Shown here one piece after another: positions 32,032 through 40,964 of a DNA stretch of 43,555 bases. Source of the stretch: Leptofilum sp050292445 (GTDB lineage: Bacteria; Chloroflexota; Anaerolineae; Promineifilales; Promineifilaceae). Positions within the stretch are counted from its first letter, which is position 1; every line of letters starts with the position of its first letter. The notes beneath the pieces are model-generated. The model did no database searches. It saw nothing but the letters and a program-made list of their open reading frames with translations, and was not told the DNA's origin. The position numbers were made by a program, and so were the translations under genes. Where the stretch lies: the NCBI GenBank assembly GCA_050292445.1, contig JBNKLQ010000007.1, forward strand, positions 1-43,555. The letters run 5' to 3'.

Positions 32032-32739
32032 TCACACCGTTTGCCACCAAATGCCGGTGCATTCCGGCAGGACGGTCATCTGTTCGGCCAGGATGCGGTC
32101 GGCCAGCGTGTCGCCAAAGAAGAAGCGGGTCAGGTCGGCCCCTTCCTGCGGCGAAGCGAATTGGTAGTCGGTGCGAATCCAGGTGTGGTTGAGTTGATAT
32201 GTTTCTTCCCACCAGGTGTACAGCTCGGCCAAGTGGGGGGCAGGTGGTCTGGGCGTTTCAAAGCCGGTACCCAGCGTTTCTAGCAGGATGAAGGTGCCGC
32301 CGGGCTTGAGCAGCCGTTGCATCTCACCAATCATTTGTTTGATTTGCATTTGCCAACTATCTGGGAACCAGCCGGGGGCGTGGGCAAAGCTCCAGCCTTC
32401 GATGGCGATGTCGGCGCTGTGATCGGGCAGGGGGAGGTTTGTATTATCGGCGACGTGCAGCTGCCAGTTTTGCCAACCACCGGCCCGCAGTTTGCGCTCG
32501 GCGACGCTGAGCATGGGGGCGGAATTGTCGCAAGCGTCGATGTGGGCTACATGCGGAGCCAGCAGGCAGGTGAGCCGCCCGGTGCCTGCGCCAAATTCGA
32601 CGACTTTTTGGTTGGTGAACGGCCGTATCTCTTCCAACGCTGGCAGCAAATTGCCTAAATAATCCTCTGCGGCGATCATTGCTTCGTAAGCTTCTGCTTT
32701 TGTGGCGTAGATAGTTTTATAGTCCATACTTTTTGTCAT
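32032..32739 (-). CDS. Class I SAM-dependent methyltransferase
   Basis: A 235-residue methyltransferase. Motif I is VVEFGAGTGRLT near residues 46-57, followed by IDACDNSAPML (motif II) and a motif III-like DNTNLPLPDHSADIAIEGWSFAH. The later LKPGGTFILLET is the usual post-motif strand. Substrate unknown; the closest general type is the ubiquinone/UbiE-like group. It begins 15 bases after the CLC channel gene on the same strand and is probably co-transcribed with it. Confidence 0.85.
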   Translation of the reverse strand: MTKSMDYKTIYATKAEAYEAMIAAEDYLGNLLPALEEIRPFTNQKVVEFGAGTGRLTCLLAPHVAHIDACDNSAPMLSVAERKLRAGGWQNWQLHVADNTNLPLPDHSADIAIEGWSFAHAPGWFPDSWQMQIKQMIGEMQRLLKPGGTFILLETLGTGFETPRPPAPHLAELYTWWEETYQLNHTWIRTDYQFASPQEGADLTRFFFGDTLADRILAEQMTVLPECTGIWWQTV

Positions 32740-32754
32740 TGAGTAAATGGGTGT

Positions 32755-34566
32755 TCAGCTACCTGATTGCTGAACTGTGTGATTACCCGCCTCTGCTTTT
32801 CTCTTCGCATATTCAATTTCAAAAAATGCTTCTAGCTCGCCGAGTTTGTCATCCCGACCTAGCACTACCAGGATGTCATCTTCTTCCAAAACGGTGGATG
32901 ATGCCGTGCCGAGCCGCATACGGGGACGGCCGTTTTCGCTGCGAGTTTCCACCAAGCCAATCACATTCAAATCAAATCGGCGGCGGAAGTCAATATCGAT
33001 CAGCGTCCGGTTGGCCCATCTGGCCGGAATTGCCAGGCGGCGCACGCTGACGCCGGGCAAGATTTGGCGGTTCTCGAATGTTTCTCGCTGGGTGCGGTAA
33101 ATGGTTTGCTCATGGGCCAAAATGGTGGCAATCACCATCATAAACAGGGCGGGCACCATGTAAACGGAGCCAAAGGCTTCCACGGCAAACATGATGGCTG
33201 CCATGGGAATGTTGGCGATGGAAACCAGGCTGGCCACCATTGCGGGAACGATGAGCATCATCGGTTCGTACCCAAATACGTTGGCCAGAGCAGCAGCAAC
33301 CATCGTCCCAAAAAAGAGCGTGGGCACCAGCAGCCCGGCTGAACCGCCAGAAGTAATCGTAGCTAATGTAGCAATCATCTTGGCAACCAGGGCAATAAGC
33401 GCCACCGCGATGGTCAGTTCCCCGGCAAAGGCCATGTTGACCACCGATTCACCTGGCCCCAATACGAGTTCCAGCCCATGTTCTGTGAGGCCAAAGTATT
33501 GGGTAATATAATGGACCGTGAGCGCAATGATTCCGGTGACGAAGGCACCCAGCAGATGTCGCCGCCAAATATCAGGTTGCCTGTCGTAAAAGCCATGTTC
33601 AAAGCTGACGCGCAGCCGCCGGAAATATTGGCTGACCAATGAGACACAAATACCGAGCAACAGCAAAACGGCAAAGTAGCGCAAGTCACTGGGCGGCACA
33701 AAAAGCAGCCCGGATTCAAACGGTACGGGGTGCCCTTCTGTGACCAAATCGGTAAGGAAGAAGGCTACCAGGGAAGAAATGAGCGCATAGACGAGCTTTT
33801 CGATGACGGGCCGGTAGCGGTACATGACCTCTGAGGCGAAAAAGGCAGCGGCAAAAGGGGTGCCAAGCAAGACGGCCACGGCGGCCGCAATGCCGCTAAG
33901 CTGGGCAGTTTGCAGATGGTCGGTTTTGTTGGGCTGCCACCAACGCCAGAAGCGCGCCCCAAGGGTGAGATGCTGGCCTTGAGTAACGGTTAAGGTTCTG
34001 GGTTTGAACAGCCCAGCGGAGACGCTTTCGCCAATGAGGGTGACGCTGGCTTCCAGCCCGCCACTGCCACCTAAGCCCAGGGTTGCCATCGTAGCCAAAA
34101 ATTTACGGATGGCCAGGGAAAAGGTGGGTAGTTCCCAACGCACCTCCACCCCTTCTTGCCCGGTAAGCGCCTGCTCGAAGGATGGCTCAGAAGTGTAGTA
34201 GAGGGAGATGGCGCGTTCCAGGCCGTCCCCTTCGACATCGTTCAGTTCGTGGATGTGGTCTTCTTTGTCGCGGTAGTAGAGAGTGGACGGCCGTAACTGA
34301 GCCAGCCAGGCGACGATCAAGGCACCAATGAGCAGTGGAATGAACAACAGCCAGGGGGAAGGTCCAGTTTCTACGAAGTGGAGAATGTTTTCAAACAGCC
34401 AGTGAACGGCCGTTTTCAGGCTGAACACCATCGCCCAAATAACCACGCCAATAATGATGGACTGAACAGCCAGACGTTGTTCTTCTTCGTCAAAAAATTT
34501 GGGCAGTTTGCGGACGATGCTCAGGTGTGTCACTGCATCCAGGAGGGCGTTGCCGATGGATTTCAT
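32755..34566 (-). CDS. CLC-type chloride channel with C-terminal TrkA-C domain
   Basis: A 603-residue membrane protein. The CLC signature segments are GLGGSGGLEASVTLIGES (Glu172 at the gating Glu position), GTPFAAAFFASEV, and SGGSAGLLVPTLF near residue 420. About ten helices are predictable. The final 85 residues form a TrkA-C-like ligand-binding domain (DLNVIGLVETRSENGRP, EEDDILVVLGRDDKL). It may work as a channel or H+/Cl- exchanger, with gating by a small ligand through the C-terminal domain. It starts 3 bases after the lipoprotein stop, so the two genes are closely linked. Confidence 0.9.
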   Translation of the reverse strand: MKSIGNALLDAVTHLSIVRKLPKFFDEEEQRLAVQSIIIGVVIWAMVFSLKTAVHWLFENILHFVETGPSPWLLFIPLLIGALIVAWLAQLRPSTLYYRDKEDHIHELNDVEGDGLERAISLYYTSEPSFEQALTGQEGVEVRWELPTFSLAIRKFLATMATLGLGGSGGLEASVTLIGESVSAGLFKPRTLTVTQGQHLTLGARFWRWWQPNKTDHLQTAQLSGIAAAVAVLLGTPFAAAFFASEVMYRYRPVIEKLVYALISSLVAFFLTDLVTEGHPVPFESGLLFVPPSDLRYFAVLLLLGICVSLVSQYFRRLRVSFEHGFYDRQPDIWRRHLLGAFVTGIIALTVHYITQYFGLTEHGLELVLGPGESVVNMAFAGELTIAVALIALVAKMIATLATITSGGSAGLLVPTLFFGTMVAAALANVFGYEPMMLIVPAMVASLVSIANIPMAAIMFAVEAFGSVYMVPALFMMVIATILAHEQTIYRTQRETFENRQILPGVSVRRLAIPARWANRTLIDIDFRRRFDLNVIGLVETRSENGRPRMRLGTASSTVLEEDDILVVLGRDDKLGELEAFFEIEYAKRKAEAGNHTVQQSGS

Positions 34567-34569
34567 AAG

Positions 34570-35130
34570 TTAATCAAGTCTATTCACTGCAAAGTTTTCG
34601 CCAGAAACGGCCGTTAAATCCACTACCATTTCTTGCCCGCCAAAACCATCCACCAGGTCGTGCGCCCGCACCGTCACCGTGGTGACTTCAGTGGGAATGG
34701 GAATGTTGCTTTGGCTGCGGGTGAATGGCTGCTCGTTTTCGTGCGGGTGCAGCAGAAGACGGGTGAATGGGTCGTCAGGGTTGGCTTTGGCAATGTTACC
34801 GTCAGGTAACACAACATCCCAGCCGTCGGCATAATCTTCCCAGCCGCTATCGGGGTGGGCCACTTCTACGGAAAAGGTCCAGAGGCCAACGGCCGTTTCC
34901 GTTGCGGAAACAAACAGCACGTCGGCATTGGCTGCCGCGCTGGTTTCTGGCGGTGTGGCGGTTGGTTCGATGGGTTCTGTTGTGGGTGTGGGGTTGGCGG
35001 GAACGGCCGTTGCTTCTACAAGCAAAACTGGTCCAGTCCCGACTGGATTAGGTTGGTTACCAATATCACATCCTGCAGCCAACGCGATCAAAACAAGCGC
35101 AAACAGTCCGATCCTCAAAAACCTTGTCAC
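34570..35130 (-). CDS. Lipoprotein with Thr/Pro linker
   Basis: A 186-residue protein starting at GTG, whose GTGA overlaps the stop of the active M16 gene, indicating translational coupling. The lipoprotein signal ends in ALAAGC (Cys21), then a Pro/Thr linker to residue about 65. The mature domain (about 120 residues, beta-rich) has GLWTFSVEVAHPDSGWEDYADGWDVVLPDG, resembling an immunoglobulin-like surface domain. Function unknown. Confidence 0.75.
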   Translation of the reverse strand: MTRFLRIGLFALVLIALAAGCDIGNQPNPVGTGPVLLVEATAVPANPTPTTEPIEPTATPPETSAAANADVLFVSATETAVGLWTFSVEVAHPDSGWEDYADGWDVVLPDGNIAKANPDDPFTRLLLHPHENEQPFTRSQSNIPIPTEVTTVTVRAHDLVDGFGGQEMVVDLTAVSGENFAVNRLD

Positions 35131-36413
35131 CCTGTCACCACTTCCGGTTCATACCAGCCGACTGTACGTTGAGACGGCCGTAAATAAGTTGCTCGCACGC
35201 GCTCGATATCATCAAGGGTGATCTGGCTCAATCGCTCCAGCACCGTTTCATACCAGGCATAATCACCAATGACCGCTTCCGTCATGCCCAGCAGCTGTGC
35301 TTGACCGGTGATGCTTTCCCCAGCCAGTACAAATTCCGCTTTGGCCCGTTTAAGCGCTTTTGCCAGTTCCTGTTCGGTGATGGGTGTGGATTCCAGTCGG
35401 GCCAGTTCCTCATCTAGCGCTGTTTCTACTTCAGCCAGGGTACGGCCTGCCTGTACCACTGCGTTGATGCTGTACAAATACGGGTCGATGGTGGGTGTGA
35501 GGCTGCCGTAGGCGCTGGCCGCCAGTTCGGTATTCACCAGCGCTTTGTACAGCCGCGAGCTTTTGTTGCTGCCGCCACCGCCAAACATGCCCAAGCTGCT
35601 GCCTCCAGCAAAAGCGGCGTTCAGCAGCACCAGTGTTAAATAATCTGGGTGCGCTGCTGCTGGGGCGCGGTAAGCGGCAGTAAGATAGGCGGTGTCACCC
35701 GGTCCTTGCACCACCACGCGGCGCTCCCCTTTTTGTGGGGGCTCCTGCCGGGTGACCGGGTTGGTCGGCTTGCCAGCGGTCAGGCTGCCAAACTGGGCTT
35801 CGATGCGCTGCTGCATCTCGCTGGCGGCAAAATCGCCCACGGCCACGATGATGGCATTGTTGGGCACGTAATGCCGCCGGTAATGGCCATACAAATCGTC
35901 GCGGCTGATGGTGGTTAAATCAGCCAAATCGCCAATGATTTCATGGTGGTAAGGATGCACGCGAAAGGCGGCGGCGGTTAGCTCTTCGTTAAGCTGGAAG
36001 GAGGGATCGTTTTCGTACATTTGCCGCTCGGAAATGATGACGGTACGTTCTGATTCCACTTCATCTGGCGTCATGATGGTGTTGTGCATGCGGTCGGCTT
36101 CTAATTGCAGAGCCAGGTCGATTTTGCTGACGGGCATCGTTTCATAGTAGGCGGTGAAGTCAACCCAGGTGAAGGCATTCCAGAAGCCACCTTCGCGGGA
36201 GACCATGCCATCCAGCGAGCCATTGGGGAAAGTGGGGGTGCCTTTGAACATCATGTGCTCAACCCAGTGAGAAACGCCAGTGTTGCCTGGTTTTTCATGT
36301 CGGCTGCCGACACGGTACCAGATCATAAAGCTGGCGACAGGAGCGTGGTGCATCTCTTTTAGCACGATGGTCAGGCCGTTATCGAGGGTTGTTTTGTGAA
36401 CCGAGTTTGTCAT
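35127..36413 (-). CDS. M16-family zinc metallopeptidase, catalytic type
   Basis: A 428-residue peptidase. The inverted zinc motif HWVEH (His49, Glu52, His53) is present in GVSHWVEHMMFKGT, with the third ligand expected in the ERTVIISERQMYENDPS stretch. The C-terminal half contains the second M16 fold. M16B enzymes work as heterodimers with a non-catalytic partner, here probably the frameshifted gene at 30.6-31.9 kb. The pair resembles bacterial PqqF/YmxG-like processing peptidases. No signal peptide is present. Confidence 0.9.
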   Translation of the reverse strand: MTNSVHKTTLDNGLTIVLKEMHHAPVASFMIWYRVGSRHEKPGNTGVSHWVEHMMFKGTPTFPNGSLDGMVSREGGFWNAFTWVDFTAYYETMPVSKIDLALQLEADRMHNTIMTPDEVESERTVIISERQMYENDPSFQLNEELTAAAFRVHPYHHEIIGDLADLTTISRDDLYGHYRRHYVPNNAIIVAVGDFAASEMQQRIEAQFGSLTAGKPTNPVTRQEPPQKGERRVVVQGPGDTAYLTAAYRAPAAAHPDYLTLVLLNAAFAGGSSLGMFGGGGSNKSSRLYKALVNTELAASAYGSLTPTIDPYLYSINAVVQAGRTLAEVETALDEELARLESTPITEQELAKALKRAKAEFVLAGESITGQAQLLGMTEAVIGDYAWYETVLERLSQITLDDIERVRATYLRPSQRTVGWYEPEVVTG

Positions 36414-36473
36414 GAATTATCCTTTGCCGCTGTTGAGTACAGGGGTTTGGATTATAGCAATGGATGGGGGATT

Positions 36474-36493
36474 GGGGAAACGGCCGTTTCCCC
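36474..36493. repeat. Perfect 20-bp palindrome around an ACGGCCGT octamer
   Basis: GGGGAAA, then CGGCCG, then TTTCCCC are fully self-complementary over 20 bases. It contains one iterated ACGGCCGT octamer and lies in the intergenic gap between the M16 gene and the ugd terminator. Confidence 0.75.
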
Positions 36494-36494
36494 C

Positions 36495-36541
36495 AAAAAC
36501 AAAAAAACCTGTCCAGCAGCAAGGCTGCTGCCGGACAGGTT
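36495..36541 (-). terminator. Intrinsic terminator of the UDP-glucose dehydrogenase gene
   Basis: On the minus strand AACCTGTCC and GGACAGGTT, extended inward by GCAGC/GCTGC past one mismatch, are followed by a run of seven T. It sits just after the stop codon. Confidence 0.85.
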
Positions 36542-36566
36542 AGCAATCTTTAATGTGAAATGGTGC

Positions 36567-38012
36567 TTACGGTTGTTTTTCCAGTTCTTTTTCTGGCACG
36601 GCACCATTGGCAGAGAGTACGGCCGTTTCCAGCTCAGATTCCAGCAAAGCACCACCGACAGACAGGTAATCATACCCTTTTTCTACCAGGCTACTGTAAT
36701 CGGGCATCATGCGACGGCCGTCAATCACCAGGTAAGGTGGCTTCACCGCTTTCTCGATGGTGCGTGACAGCCCCCGGAACTCTTCCCAATCGGTAGAGAT
36801 GTACACTGCGTCGCTGCCATCTAATGCTTCTTGCACCGTATCATGGTAGCTGATGCGCTCAAATAAGTGGTTTTTCTCTGGATTGAACCAGTATTGTTGA
36901 GCCGCATCCATCGCCAGCGGATCGTAGGCGCGAATGGATTTGACGCCTTTGCTTAACAGCGCTTCGACTGCTTTCAGGGCGGCCGAATCACGCATGTCGT
37001 TCGTCCGCTTTTTGAAAGCCAAGCCTAAAATGGCAACTGTCTTTTGGTTAAAGTTGAAATCAGCTTCGTGGATGGCCCGGTCAATGAGGTATGTTTTCTG
37101 GTACTCATTAATATTGTAGACTGCTTGCAGCAGGTCAGTCGAGCAGCCAGCCTGGTTCAGTTGGTAGATGAGCGACTGAATATCCTTGCCAAAGCAGCTG
37201 CCACCAGCGCCATTGCTCACATAAGACCCCCAGGTGCTAATGCGTGTATCGGCCGTCACGCCAATCTTCAAATCTTCCATGCGTACGTTGGGCAATGCTT
37301 CCGCCACGCGAGCGCCAACCCCATTCCAGAAGGAAATGTAGGTGAGCAGCAGAGTGTTGCCCATGTATTTGATCGCTTCGGACGTTTCTGGCGTGGTTTC
37401 CACATACTTAATACGCACATGGTTCACAAACTGCGAATAAACTCGGCGCAAAATCTTGAAATCTTCCTCGGTATCGGCCCCAACCACGATGCGGTCAGGA
37501 CGACGTGAGCCTTCAATGGCGTTGCCCTGGGCCAGAAATTCTGGATTGGAAGCAACGCCAAAGTTTTCGACGCCGTGTTCTTGCAAGATGCGTTCCAGCA
37601 GGCGGGCGGTGCCCACCGGGACGGTGCTCTTGTTGACCAGCACGACGCGGTTGTTATTTTTGCGCTTGGCTAACAGCGTGGCAATGTCGTGGGCGGCCTT
37701 AAGATAGTAGGTGAGGTCCGTGGAGCCATCCCGGTTGGGTGGCGTGTTGATGCACATGTAAAAGACATCTGTCTCCTCAACAACATCGCTGATGTCTGAG
37801 GTGAAAAATAAATAGCGGTCAATGGTGTCGGCGATGGCCGCAGGCAAGCCTGGCTCATTGACAAATCGCTCAATTTGTACTGGATCGCCGCTTTGATAGG
37901 CAGCAATTTTTTTAGGGTCAATATCATAGGCATACACTTCATGACCCGCTTCTGACAAAACGGCCGCATGCGGCAAACCTACAAACCCGGTGCCAACAAC
38001 AATAATTTTCAT
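36567..38012 (-). CDS. UDP-glucose/GDP-mannose dehydrogenase family protein
   Basis: A 481-residue protein oxidising a sugar nucleotide to the uronic acid using two NAD+. It shows the NAD motif VVGTGFVGLPHAAVL, the SNPEFLAQGNAIEGSRRPDRIVVG segment, and the catalytic Cys273 in GAGGSCFGKDIQSLI. The first ATG in frame lies 24 bases upstream, but GAAGGAGT precedes the second, which I use. Next to an FAD oxidoreductase and a flippase-like protein, it suggests a cell-surface polysaccharide role. The substrate (UDP-glucose or other) is not decided. It is longer than the usual 430-450 residues by about 30. Confidence 0.9.
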   Translation of the reverse strand: MKIIVVGTGFVGLPHAAVLSEAGHEVYAYDIDPKKIAAYQSGDPVQIERFVNEPGLPAAIADTIDRYLFFTSDISDVVEETDVFYMCINTPPNRDGSTDLTYYLKAAHDIATLLAKRKNNNRVVLVNKSTVPVGTARLLERILQEHGVENFGVASNPEFLAQGNAIEGSRRPDRIVVGADTEEDFKILRRVYSQFVNHVRIKYVETTPETSEAIKYMGNTLLLTYISFWNGVGARVAEALPNVRMEDLKIGVTADTRISTWGSYVSNGAGGSCFGKDIQSLIYQLNQAGCSTDLLQAVYNINEYQKTYLIDRAIHEADFNFNQKTVAILGLAFKKRTNDMRDSAALKAVEALLSKGVKSIRAYDPLAMDAAQQYWFNPEKNHLFERISYHDTVQEALDGSDAVYISTDWEEFRGLSRTIEKAVKPPYLVIDGRRMMPDYSSLVEKGYDYLSVGGALLESELETAVLSANGAVPEKELEKQP

Positions 38013-38197
38013 GTTACTTACTCCTTCAACTAGCAAATATCACTTTTGCTATAAGATTTTTACAAAGTTTTCCAAGATCAGTGGCGGTGAAGAAATGTGG
38101 ACGTTCGGTAAAACTTTAAGGATTGATTTTATTTGTTAAGCTTGTCATTTTATTTGTAAAGAGGCACAAATTAGCTCCCAAAATACCACAGTTGACA

Positions 38198-39544
38198 CTA
38201 CTGTGACACTCTTACATTTGTACTTTCAGCACGCATTTCCCTCTGGCTAATCAAACTGGCGGTGCGACGGCCGATTTCCACCGCAAAATTTGTCCCGCGA
38301 TCCCATGGGTACACCTGGCTCATGCTGGCAAAATAAAGGCCAGGGATGGGCGTTTGTATCGTGGGAATATTTTCTGAATGGTTGAGCAAGGGCACCGGCT
38401 GGGCATAGCTGGCGCGAAACAGCCAACTTTTGCGGATCCAGTCTGGCCGGAATTCTGGGTTGATTTTGCTCAAAGCGTCAGTGAATAACTTTTCTAATTC
38501 CGCCTGGTTCATGCTCATGTAGGGATGGTCTGGGTTGACATAATCCCCGCAGTAGATAATGTGATCGCCGCCGTAATGCTGCCGATCGATGTAGTTGGTG
38601 TGTTCCACCAGGGCCAGGAATGGCAGTTCGTTTTCGCTTTTGTTGGTGGAGGTGGCGGGTATGTTGAGCCAGTAGGTGCCACTGTCGGCCATAAGCGGCC
38701 GTTTCAGAGCCAACGTCAGCACCACTGCCCCCATGCTTTTGAGTTTGAGTAGCTGACCCAGATAATCCTCCGGCAGGCTGGGAGCCATTTTGCTAAGTAA
38801 GTGGGGAGATGTCGTTACCAGGCAAGCATCAAACTGCTCCGTCTGCTCATTTGTGGTTATGTCAAGCTTGTTGCCGCTTTTGGGAGTAATGGCCTGGACA
38901 GGAGCGTTGCGGTTGATCTGGCCACCACGTTGGGTTACGGCCGTTTCCAACGCATCAATAAACGCTTGAAAACCACCCTTAAAATAACCTAGCTTAAAGC
39001 TGCGCACGTATAGTCTGGCCCACAGCCAGGCCATGTTCACCTTATCGTAATAGTCGCCAAATTTGCCGATGAGCAACGGCTTCCAGGAAACCTCATAGAT
39101 TTTTTGGCCATAAAAACGGCGCGTCCAGGAAACGGCCGTGTGCTTTTCCAAATAGCGCCAAAATTTAGTAAAGCGAATAAACGCGCCCACCACGCCAAAT
39201 CGGAAAAAGTCAACGATGTTGTAGCCAGGAAATTTGAACCAATCAATCGGATTGCTAAACGGGTAAATGTTTCCTTCATACAAAATGGAGGTGCGCGGCG
39301 TGGGGAAAAACAGCTTGTCCTTGATGCCCAATTCCTCAACCAGGCCAATAATCGCTTCATCCGATTCAAACAGATGATGGTAAAATTTCTCCAGCGGCCA
39401 TTCCCATGTTTCATCCTGAAAGCCGGTTGCCAGTCCACCAACCTGTTCGCTCGCCTCAAACAGCGTCACTTGATGACCTGCTTGTAGCAAATCATACGCC
39501 GCTGCCAATCCGGCCAGCCCCGCCCCCACAATCGCTATTTTCAT
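38198..39544 (-). CDS. FAD-dependent amine oxidase/protoporphyrinogen oxidase-like protein
   Basis: A 448-residue flavoprotein. It has the Rossmann motif IVGAGLAGLAAAYDLLQAGHQV followed by LFEASEQVGGLATG, as in amine oxidases and phytoene desaturases, and a PWDRGTNFAVEIG-type C-terminal FAD segment. The middle (FYGQKIYEVSWKPLLIGKFG) matches the NAD(P)/FAD-dependent oxidoreductases found with glycosyltransferases in surface polysaccharide loci. The neighbouring flippase-like gene overlaps it by four bases (ATGA), so the two are translationally coupled. Substrate unknown. Confidence 0.8.
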   Translation of the reverse strand: MKIAIVGAGLAGLAAAYDLLQAGHQVTLFEASEQVGGLATGFQDETWEWPLEKFYHHLFESDEAIIGLVEELGIKDKLFFPTPRTSILYEGNIYPFSNPIDWFKFPGYNIVDFFRFGVVGAFIRFTKFWRYLEKHTAVSWTRRFYGQKIYEVSWKPLLIGKFGDYYDKVNMAWLWARLYVRSFKLGYFKGGFQAFIDALETAVTQRGGQINRNAPVQAITPKSGNKLDITTNEQTEQFDACLVTTSPHLLSKMAPSLPEDYLGQLLKLKSMGAVVLTLALKRPLMADSGTYWLNIPATSTNKSENELPFLALVEHTNYIDRQHYGGDHIIYCGDYVNPDHPYMSMNQAELEKLFTDALSKINPEFRPDWIRKSWLFRASYAQPVPLLNHSENIPTIQTPIPGLYFASMSQVYPWDRGTNFAVEIGRRTASLISQREMRAESTNVRVSQ

Positions 39545-40551
39545 ACGCTGGCCTCCTGCTCAGCCACCTGCACCGCCCGACCAAAATCGGCCCAGCCCAG
39601 CCCTTCGTGGAGCATGTAGTAGCCGCCTAACAGCGTGATGGGCAGCCAGAGGGCGGCGTGCAGCACCAGTGTATAAGCCGTGGCTAATCCTTGCTCAATG
39701 CCGTACAGGGTCAGCACAGCAATGCCGGGGCCATCAAATGTGCCTACGTAGCCGGGGGCAGAAGGCAAAGTCGTGGCCAGATTGACAATGCCGTTCATAA
39801 GCATCAGGGCAAAGAAGTTCACCTCAAAGCTGAAGGCGTGCATCACAAACCAATACTTAACCGTTTCCAGCAGCCAGATGACGACGGAGGTGAAGAAAAT
39901 CATGAGGACGTTTTGGAAGCTGCGCAGCGATTCCAAGCCGGTGAGGAAGCGGGCCAGGAAGTCGAGCAACGGCCGTTTCACCCGCTCCGGTAAAAATTTA
40001 TCCCCTAACCACTCAGCCAGCGCAAAAAAGCGATCTGGCATGGCGGCCAGGGCAAAAAAGATGACCATCGCCACAAAAAAGAGCACGCTGGCCATCACGA
40101 CAATCGTGCGAATAGAGCCATCGTCGCCGGGAATAGGGGTAAAGGGCAGGGCCACAAAAACAAAAACCAGCATCACCAGGCCGTCAAAAACCCGCTCCAC
40201 AATGACGGTGGCCAGACTGGCGCTCATGGGCACATCTTCGCGGCGGCGCAGCACGTAAGAGCGCAGCACTTCCCCAGCGCGGAAGGGGTAGATGTTGTTG
40301 CCCATATAGCCGATGACCACCACAGGGAACAGTTGGCGCAGGGGGATTTGTTTTAACGGCCGTAACATATAATCCCAACGCCACGTCCGCGCCCACACGG
40401 CTACAAAGTAAACAGCCACACCCGGCAGCAGCCACCAATAGTTGGCAGCCTGCAAGCCGTCCCAAACATCATTCAGTTCCAGCCCGCGCAGCGCCAGCCA
40501 AAGAAAAACGGCGCTGATGGCAACGCCGACCCCAAAGTAAATACGTTTCAA
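39541..40551 (-). CDS. Flippase-like membrane protein (LPG synthase TM/UPF0104 family)
   Basis: About 336 residues with roughly eight membrane segments. PFRAGEVLRSYVLRRREDVPMSASLATVIVERVFDGL is the signature of the UPF0104 / lysylphosphatidylglycerol synthase transmembrane region. TLPSAPGYVGTFDGPGIAVL is the second conserved segment. Family members flip or modify lipids and lipid-linked sugars. I chose a TTG start preceded by GAGGTT; an earlier TTG lies 66 bases upstream. It overlaps the FAD oxidoreductase start. Membrane location is certain, the role is inferred. Confidence 0.8.
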   Translation of the reverse strand: MKRIYFGVGVAISAVFLWLALRGLELNDVWDGLQAANYWWLLPGVAVYFVAVWARTWRWDYMLRPLKQIPLRQLFPVVVIGYMGNNIYPFRAGEVLRSYVLRRREDVPMSASLATVIVERVFDGLVMLVFVFVALPFTPIPGDDGSIRTIVVMASVLFFVAMVIFFALAAMPDRFFALAEWLGDKFLPERVKRPLLDFLARFLTGLESLRSFQNVLMIFFTSVVIWLLETVKYWFVMHAFSFEVNFFALMLMNGIVNLATTLPSAPGYVGTFDGPGIAVLTLYGIEQGLATAYTLVLHAALWLPITLLGGYYMLHEGLGWADFGRAVQVAEQEASV

Positions 40552-40715
40552 AGATATAACCTCAATGTTTATAATACACGGTGCCGCAACACAAACCGCA
40601 ATTGTAGCAAAAGCCAAATTTGAGGTCGAGTAACGTTAAACATCTTTTTGGCTTTTGTAGAGAACAAAAAGCCCTTAAAAATAGATTCAACTTAAAGAAG
40701 CTTTTGTTCTCCTGA

Positions 40716-40768
40716 ACGTAAACCGCGAATAGCTCTCAGGTTTTCTAAAGACTTTTTACGGTTTACGT
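40716..40768 (+). repeat. 53-nt palindromic element, copy 2
   Basis: ACGTAAACCG and CGGTTTACGT are perfect 10-bp arms around a 33-base interior. The interior shares GCGA, TAGCT, CTAAAG and CTTTT with copy 1 at 19264-19316. The element lies about 200 bases upstream of the csp start and about 90 bases before its promoter. Confidence 0.7.
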
Positions 40769-40859
40769 AACAGTATCATGCAAATAGCCTCTGTCATCTC
40801 GAATTACGGTATTTTAAATGATGGTGGACCGCAACAGAAATCGCTTTTCCGATACTGCT

Positions 40860-40888
40860 TTGACAAGCGTTTAAAATTATGCTAATTT
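40860..40888 (+). promoter_or_regulatory. Promoter of the cold-shock gene
   Basis: TTGACA and TAATTT are exactly 17 bases apart. The leader to the GTG start is about 70 bases, typical for cold-shock genes whose leader RNA may be temperature-responsive. Confidence 0.7.
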
Positions 40889-40964
40889 TTAGCCAGTTTT
40901 TGTATGGCAATTTTCATGACTGGTTAGGAAAATTGCTCTGTTTAATCTTAGGAGGTTGGTAACC

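Larger units (their letters stand above)
40552..40964. other. AT-rich intergenic region with structured elements
   Basis: No gene. The right part is the csp leader. The left part contains a hairpin (GGCTTTTGT/ACAAAAAGCC at 40650-40673), the 53-nt palindromic element, and a second stretch (GCTTTTGTTCTC) complementary to the first hairpin's GAGAACAAAA. These could form competing structures, but no known riboswitch is recognised. Confidence 0.5.
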
